64,000 bases of DNA, taken from NCBI RefSeq assembly GCF_004114425.1, contig NZ_RDQF01000009.1, positions 62,001 through 126,000 of the forward strand, in the 5' to 3' direction. Each line of letters opens with the position of its first letter. The stretch's first letter is position 1. A program made the translations under genes and the position numbers. This DNA is from Bradyrhizobium vignae. GTDB taxonomy: Bacteria; Pseudomonadota; Alphaproteobacteria; Rhizobiales; Xanthobacteraceae. This document shows positions 59,801 to 64,000 of the stretch, piece by piece. Under the pieces are notes generated by a model. That model saw nothing but the letters and a program-made list of their open reading frames with translations, searched no databases and was not told the origin of the DNA.

Positions 59801-60139
59801 ATGACCGAGCCTGCCATTGTCGACCTGCGCGTCTACACCATCCGCCTGCGCAAGATGGCGGAGTTCATCGAGGTCTTTGACCGGCTCGCGATGCCGGTCC
59901 AGCTCAGATATCTGGGGCGCCCGCTCGGCATGTTCACGAGCGCAGTCGGGCCGCTCAACCAGATCGTCCATCTCTGGGGCTTCCCGGACATGGGCGAGTT
60001 CGAGCGCCGGCACGCGTCGCGCGACAAGGATCCGGACTGGCCGGCCTACTTGCAAGCCTCCGAGCATCTCATCGTCGCCCAGGAGAACCGGCTGATCCGC
60101 AGGATTGAACTGCCATCCCTGTCTGGTCCGGCCATCTGA
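59801..60139 (+). CDS. NIPSNAP-family protein
   Basis: A 112-residue NIPSNAP domain with VDLRVYTIRLRKMAEFIEVF at the start and HLWGFPDMGEFERRHASR near the end. It lies 25 bases after the binding-protein stop. This is the third NIPSNAP gene of the window, and two of the three are next to KstD-like flavoproteins. Function unassigned. Confidence 0.88.
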   Translation: MTEPAIVDLRVYTIRLRKMAEFIEVFDRLAMPVQLRYLGRPLGMFTSAVGPLNQIVHLWGFPDMGEFERRHASRDKDPDWPAYLQASEHLIVAQENRLIRRIELPSLSGPAI

Positions 60140-60176
60140 GGCGCCGGTCGCCTTCCCAAGGTTCGGAGCACTCTGC

Positions 60177-60971
60177 ATGGTTTGGATCGATCTCTCGACG
60201 AAAGTTGCCGTCGTGACGGGCGGCGGTGCTGGCATCGGCCGCGGCATTGCCCTTGGTCTTGCGGCGGTTGACGCGACAGTCGTAGTGCTGGACCGCGACG
60301 AGGCTGGTGCGACCGTGGCCGCGGAGATTCGCTCAACTGGCGGCCGCGCCGAGTTCCTCGCCTGTGACGTCACCAGCGATGACAGCGTTGCACGTGCTGC
60401 TCGTGACGCAGCCGCGAAAGTCGGCGAGGCCGCGATCCTCGTCAACAATGCCGGCACCATGTTGCCGGGTGGGCTCGAAACCACGAGCATGGCGGACTGG
60501 GACCGCATTCTCTCGTTGAACCTGACCGGCTATCTCCGCTGCGCGCGCGCGTTCGGACAGCCGATGCTGGCGCGCGGTGCGGGCGCGATCGTCCATGTGG
60601 CGTCGATCTCGGCCTCGCTTCCGCAGAGCTACAGCGGCGCCTACAGCGTGAGCAAGGCCGGCGTGGTCATGCTGTCGCGTCAGCTCGCGGTGGAGTGGGG
60701 ACCGCGTGGCGTGCGAAGCAACGTTGTCAACCCCGGCATGATCCGCACGACGATGACCGAGGCCATCTATCGGACACAGGGCGTGCATGAGGCGCGGCGC
60801 GCGCTCGTGCCGGCGCAGCGGATCGGCCGTCCCGAAGATATCGCCGATGCGGTCGTGTTCCTGGCAAGCGAGCGTGCCAGCTATATCACCGGCGAGGAGA
60901 TCGTCGTGGACGGCGGTTTCACCCGCACTCTGATGGGTACCATTCCGCGTCCGGGATTCGAGAAGAACTGA
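60177..60971 (+). CDS. SDR-family oxidoreductase
   Basis: A 264-residue classical SDR with TGGGAGIG, LVNNAG and YSVSK. The start is the ATG opening MVWIDLSTKVAVV; the ribosome site is weak (GGAGC upstream). It is followed after 33 bases by another SDR. Probably oxidises alcohol intermediates formed around the flavoprotein step. Confidence 0.9.
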   Translation: MVWIDLSTKVAVVTGGGAGIGRGIALGLAAVDATVVVLDRDEAGATVAAEIRSTGGRAEFLACDVTSDDSVARAARDAAAKVGEAAILVNNAGTMLPGGLETTSMADWDRILSLNLTGYLRCARAFGQPMLARGAGAIVHVASISASLPQSYSGAYSVSKAGVVMLSRQLAVEWGPRGVRSNVVNPGMIRTTMTEAIYRTQGVHEARRALVPAQRIGRPEDIADAVVFLASERASYITGEEIVVDGGFTRTLMGTIPRPGFEKN

Positions 60972-61004
60972 CCTCGGCGGCCCAATCTAGGATGGGAGCA
61001 ACCG

Positions 61005-61748
61005 ATGCTGCTGCAGGGAAAAGTGGCCGTCATCACTGGCGCCGGCTCCGGGATTGGAGCCGCCGTCGCGCGGCTGTTTGCGGTCGAAGGGGCGAAGGTC
61101 ATGGTGGGAGACCTCGCCGAAAGCGGCGCTACGCTTGCGGCCGGGCTTGCCGCTGAGGGCCATGCAGCGGTCTTTCAGTACGTCGACGTTAGCGATGAAG
61201 CTTCGGTTGCCGCGCTGATGCAGGCGGCCGTGACGCAGTTCGGCCGGCTCGACATCCTCGTTGCCAATGCCGGCATTCCCGAGCGCAAGTCGCCGATCCA
61301 CGCGCTTGATCTCGCTGACTGGCGGCGCGTGATCGACGTTGACCTCACCGGCGTGGCGATTTGCAACAAGTTTGCCGCGGCCACCATGCTCGCGATGGGT
61401 GGCGGCGCGATCGTCAATATGGCCTCGATCCTGGCCCATGTCGGCCAGGAGAACAGCAACGCCTATTCGGCCGCGAAAGCGGCTGTCGTCAATCTCACGC
61501 GCTCGGTTGCGCTGACCTATGCGCGGCAGGGCATCCGGGCCAACTGCGTCTCTCCGGGCTATGTCGATACGCCCCTGCTGGCCAAGCTGCCGGAGGCGAC
61601 CCGCGAGACGATGCTGGTGCGGCAACCGATCGGTCGGTTGGCCCGGCCGGACGAAATCGCCCAGGTGGTGGCGTTTCTCGCCAGCGACAAGGCCTCGATC
61701 GTCACCGGCGCGTGCATCAATGCCGACGGCGGCTACACCGCTATTTAG
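61005..61748 (+). CDS. SDR-family oxidoreductase
   Basis: A 247-residue classical SDR with TGAGSGIG, LVANAG and YSAAK. The sequence is close to 3-oxoacyl-reductase-like SDRs and distinct from the SDR just upstream. It is the last gene of the operon that starts at 56775. GGGAG precedes the start at a usual distance. Confidence 0.92.
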   Translation: MLLQGKVAVITGAGSGIGAAVARLFAVEGAKVMVGDLAESGATLAAGLAAEGHAAVFQYVDVSDEASVAALMQAAVTQFGRLDILVANAGIPERKSPIHALDLADWRRVIDVDLTGVAICNKFAAATMLAMGGGAIVNMASILAHVGQENSNAYSAAKAAVVNLTRSVALTYARQGIRANCVSPGYVDTPLLAKLPEATRETMLVRQPIGRLARPDEIAQVVAFLASDKASIVTGACINADGGYTAI

Positions 61749-61950
61749 TCCGCTAGTTTGTGCCAGCTACAGCTCACGCGGTACCTCGGCGGGAATGTGA
61801 GATTGGTCGGTACCACGAATTGGGATGCTCGGTCCTTTCAGTGAATTGCCGCCGTCCTGATTGTTGCGCAGGTGCCCAGCGCTTGCGTCGGATGTGCCCC
61901 ATGCTCGCCCATGCTACCACATCTGCATCGCCTCTTTGGAGCCAGTGTTG

Positions 61951-63210
61951 ATGTCTGTCTCGCCCACCGCCACGCGACCGCACGCCACCGCCCTCGAAAC
62001 CGACCCCGAAACCCTCGGCTGGATGCGCGGCTTTCCGCCGCCGGCGGACCGCACCATCGCCTTCCAGGACGGCTCGTTCCGCAGCTTCCCCGAGCTGCGC
62101 TGGGCCTGGAGCAACATCCGCCAGCTGGTACCGACCGTGAACGTCTGGCGCGGGGCGGGGCCGGCATCGGTGTTGCCGCGCCAGGACCACGACATCGGCG
62201 CGGTCGCCTCAATGACGATGGACGGCCGGCCCGTGACCTTCGCAAAAATGCTGGAGGAGACCTACGCCGACGGCATCGCGGTGCTGCATCGGGGCAGGCT
62301 GATCTATGAGCGCTACTTCGGCGCGCTGAAGCCGCACAAGCCGCATATCGCTATGTCGGTGACGAAGTCGTTCACCGGCGTGCTGGCGGGCATTCTGGTC
62401 ACCGAGGGCAAGATCGATCCGCAGGCGCCGGTGACGGACTATGTGCCGGAGCTGAAGGCAAGCGCGTTCGGGGACGCGCGCGTGCACGAGGTCATGGATA
62501 TGACCACGGGGCTTCTCTACACCGAGGTCTATACCGACAAGAACTCGGATGTGTGGGGGCTGCGGCGCGCCAACGGCATGGCGCCGATTCCGCCTGGCTA
62601 TGACGGCCCGACCACCATCTTCGACTTCCTGATCGCGCAGAAGAAGCAGGGCGAGCACGGCAAGGCTTTCGCCTACAAGACCGTCAACACCGACGTGCTG
62701 GCCTGGATCGTCAGGCGCGCCAGCGGCATGACGCTGTCGGATCTGCTCTCCGAGCGCATCTGGCAGCCGATGGGCGCGGAGGAGGACGCGCATTATCACG
62801 TCGACCGCATCGGCACCGAGAGCGGCGGCGGCGGTCTCTCCACCACCTTGCGCGATCTCGCCCGCTTCGGTGAGACCATGCGCAATCACGGCCGCTTCAA
62901 CGGCCGCCAGGTCGTGCCTTCACAAGTCGTAGAGGACATAGGGCGCGGCGGCGATCCCGAAAAGTTCAAACCGGCCGGCTACACCACGCTGCCGGGCGCC
63001 TCCTATCGCAATCAATGGTGGATCACGCACAACGCGAACGGCGCCTACATGGCGCGCGGCGTCCACGGCCAGGGCATCTACATCGATCCCAAGGCCGAGA
63101 TGGTGATAGCCCGCTACGCCTCGCACCCGATGGCGGGCAATGCCGCCAACGATCCCGTGACGCTGCCGGCGTATATGGCGCTGGCGAAGGCGCTGATGGC
63201 GGGCGGGTAG
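61951..63210 (+). CDS. Serine hydrolase of the beta-lactamase class C/6-aminohexanoate-dimer-hydrolase type
   Basis: A 419-residue penicillin-recognising-fold hydrolase. The nucleophile motif is SVTKS (Ser136, Lys139) and the catalytic tyrosine lies in FAYKTVN near residue 242, with spacing close to that of NylB. The start was set at the ATG before MSVSPTATRPH; the longer frame upstream has no ribosome site. No signal peptide is visible, as in NylB and cytoplasmic esterases. It is probably an amide or ester hydrolase; antibiotic resistance is not indicated. It appears monocistronic. Confidence 0.88.
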   Translation: MSVSPTATRPHATALETDPETLGWMRGFPPPADRTIAFQDGSFRSFPELRWAWSNIRQLVPTVNVWRGAGPASVLPRQDHDIGAVASMTMDGRPVTFAKMLEETYADGIAVLHRGRLIYERYFGALKPHKPHIAMSVTKSFTGVLAGILVTEGKIDPQAPVTDYVPELKASAFGDARVHEVMDMTTGLLYTEVYTDKNSDVWGLRRANGMAPIPPGYDGPTTIFDFLIAQKKQGEHGKAFAYKTVNTDVLAWIVRRASGMTLSDLLSERIWQPMGAEEDAHYHVDRIGTESGGGGLSTTLRDLARFGETMRNHGRFNGRQVVPSQVVEDIGRGGDPEKFKPAGYTTLPGASYRNQWWITHNANGAYMARGVHGQGIYIDPKAEMVIARYASHPMAGNAANDPVTLPAYMALAKALMAGG

Positions 63211-63525
63211 GGGCGCGACACACTCGCTGTCATCGCCCGGCTTGATGTTCAGGAAGTCATTGGGGCCGAGTTCGGTATCACCCAGGCGGCCGTCTCGCAG
63301 CACCTCAAGGTGCTGCGCGAGAGCGGCTTTGCGAGCGTTCGGGCGGAGGCGCAAAGGCGGCTCTATTCGGTCGACGTTGCCGGGCTGCGCGCGGTGGATG
63401 CATGGATCGGCCAGTTCAGGAATTTCTGGGAGCCGAAGCTGGACGCGCTGGCCACCGAGATCGCACGCGGCAAACGAGAGCGTCGCAATGCGCCGATCAA
63501 CAAGCGGAGCGGGAAGAGGGCGTGA
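63211..63525 (+). pseudogene. 5'-truncated ArsR-family regulator remnant
   Basis: A frame open directly after the hydrolase stop with no start codon at the proper place. It contains the recognition helix and wing of an ArsR protein (AEFGITQAAVSQHLKVL, then RRLYSVDVAGLRAV) and the C-terminal helix, but lacks the first helices. The sequence just before the junction (63229-63246) looks like part of an intergenic palindromic repeat. A GTG at 63310 is the only late start and would omit the HTH. Confidence 0.75.
63229..63246. repeat. Fragment of a possible intergenic palindromic repeat
   Basis: The string TGTCATCGCCCGGCTTGA resembles, from memory, the left half of a common bradyrhizobial dispersed palindrome with CGCCCGG/CCGGGCG arms. 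The right half is missing and is replaced by the ArsR remnant. Only one copy is seen in the window, so the call is tentative. Confidence 0.35.
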
Positions 63526-63585
63526 GCGGGCTCCATCCGGATCTACATGGCTCAAATTGGTGGATGACACTGTCGCCAATCCCCC

Positions 63586-64000
63586 CTATGCGTTCCGCGA
63601 CATCTTCTCGAACTTCTTCACCAGCCGTTCCCGCTTCAGCCGCGACAGCCGCTGGATCCAGAACATCCCGTCGAGCTGGTCGATCTCGTGCTGATGGCAG
63701 ACGGCGCGCAAGCCCTCCGATTCCTCGTTTTGCATATTGCCCTCGACGTCCTGGTAGCTGATCCGCACCCGCGCATGGCGCTGCACCTCGTCGTTGACCC
63801 CGGGCATCGAGACGCTGCCCTCGCGATGCATGATCATCTCGGGCGAGGCCCATGTGATCTCCGGATTGACGTAAGTCCGCGCGCCATCCTTGGCCTCGAG
63901 CTCCAGCACCACGACGCGCAAGGGCACGCCGATATGCGGCGCGGTAATGCCGATGCCGGGCGGGGCGCGCATGGTCTCGAGCAGGTCGTTCACGAGGTCG
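63586..64000 (-). CDS. Peptide-deformylase-like protein with altered metal ligands, 5' end outside window
   Basis: The last 138 or so codons of a peptide-deformylase-fold protein; the gene extends past the right edge. The three motifs are degenerate. Motif 1 (GxGLAAPQ) reads GIGITAPH; motif 2 (EGCLS) reads EGSVS, losing the metal cysteine; motif 3 (HExDH) reads HEIDQ, losing one metal histidine. The catalytic Glu is kept. This is unlikely to be the housekeeping deformylase and may have another role or be inactive. Confidence 0.88.
   Translation of the reverse strand, partial: DLVNDLLETMRAPPGIGITAPHIGVPLRVVVLELEAKDGARTYVNPEITWASPEMIMHREGSVSMPGVNDEVQRHARVRISYQDVEGNMQNEESEGLRAVCHQHEIDQLDGMFWIQRLSRLKRERLVKKFEKMSRNA

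Noticed and set aside
61749..61950. Possible small gene or mobile-element end before the serine hydrolase
   Set aside because: Only short frames and a GGTACC pair about 30 bp apart were seen; not enough for a call.
61951..63210. Antibiotic beta-lactamase
   Set aside because: No signal peptide, and the spacing and length fit the 6-aminohexanoate-dimer-hydrolase/esterase branch better.

Overview
The window is GC-rich and densely packed, with operons joined by ATGA/GTGA start-stop overlaps. Its gene content is almost entirely catabolic and transport: acyl-CoA enzymes, CaiB/BaiF proteins, SDRs, NIPSNAP proteins and many ABC importers. This fits an alphaproteobacterium of the Bradyrhizobium/Rhodopseudomonas type. 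That assignment is an inference from protein style; no rRNA, tRNA or phylogenetic marker is present to confirm it. I saw no intact mobile element, CRISPR array or RNA gene.

Layout. (A) 1-8429: a leftward quinone-oxidoreductase-like gene diverges from a rightward operon: acyl-CoA ligase, two SDRs, acyl-CoA dehydrogenase, APH-like kinase, nitroreductase, and an alpha-methylacyl-CoA racemase whose His/Asp/Glu catalytic spacing matches the family exactly. The set resembles 4-hydroxyacyl-CoA catabolism. (B) 8430-9480: about 1 kb of lower-GC DNA with no recognisable gene. (C) 9481-24095: a divergent regulon around a LacI-type regulator with two TGCAAACGATTGCA operators. Leftward are lacI, a tandem tautomerase, an acyl-CoA dehydrogenase, a family I CoA-transferase, a MaoC protein and an orphan binding protein. 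Rightward are three DHDPS/NAL-superfamily lyases, a CaiB CoA-transferase, an acyl-CoA dehydrogenase, two hot-dog proteins, a small barrel protein and a polar amino-acid-type ABC importer. (D) 24092-35243: a divergent unit around a GntR/FCD regulator. Leftward are an NMT1-type ABC importer, a class II aldolase and an FMN-dependent monooxygenase. Rightward are an atypical SDR, an aminotransferase, an alpha/beta hydrolase, an M20 amidohydrolase and the flavin reductase. It looks like oxidative opening of an N-containing compound, in the style of the Rut pathway.

(E) 35347-40505: an IclR unit with two identical-architecture palindromes (TGTGCG-N5-CGCACA), a NIPSNAP protein, a tautomerase, an FAD oxidoreductase, a hydrolase remnant and an MFS carrier. 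(F) 40630-61748: a leftward 11 kb operon of branched-chain-type ABC genes (including a LivM-LivG-LivF triple fusion), a shikimate-dehydrogenase-like protein, two KstD-like flavoproteins, a double NIPSNAP, a TIM-barrel isomerase and an SDR. It diverges from a rightward Gfo/Idh, IclR, epimerase and TIM-barrel operon, with two TGGAAT-N3-ATTCCA boxes between them. Next come a PobR-like AraC regulator and a second set: a third KstD-like flavoprotein, a binding protein, a NIPSNAP and two SDRs. (G) 61749-64000: an esterase/6-aminohexanoate-dimer-hydrolase-like protein, a 5'-truncated ArsR remnant, and a peptide-deformylase-like gene lacking canonical metal ligands.

How the genes work together: each block pairs an importer with a regulator and a short set of activation, oxidation, hydration and cleavage enzymes, so the region looks like a catabolic island of at least four substrate-specific regulons. 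Their substrates cannot be read from the sequence. Blocks C, D and F are the best candidates for undescribed pathways.
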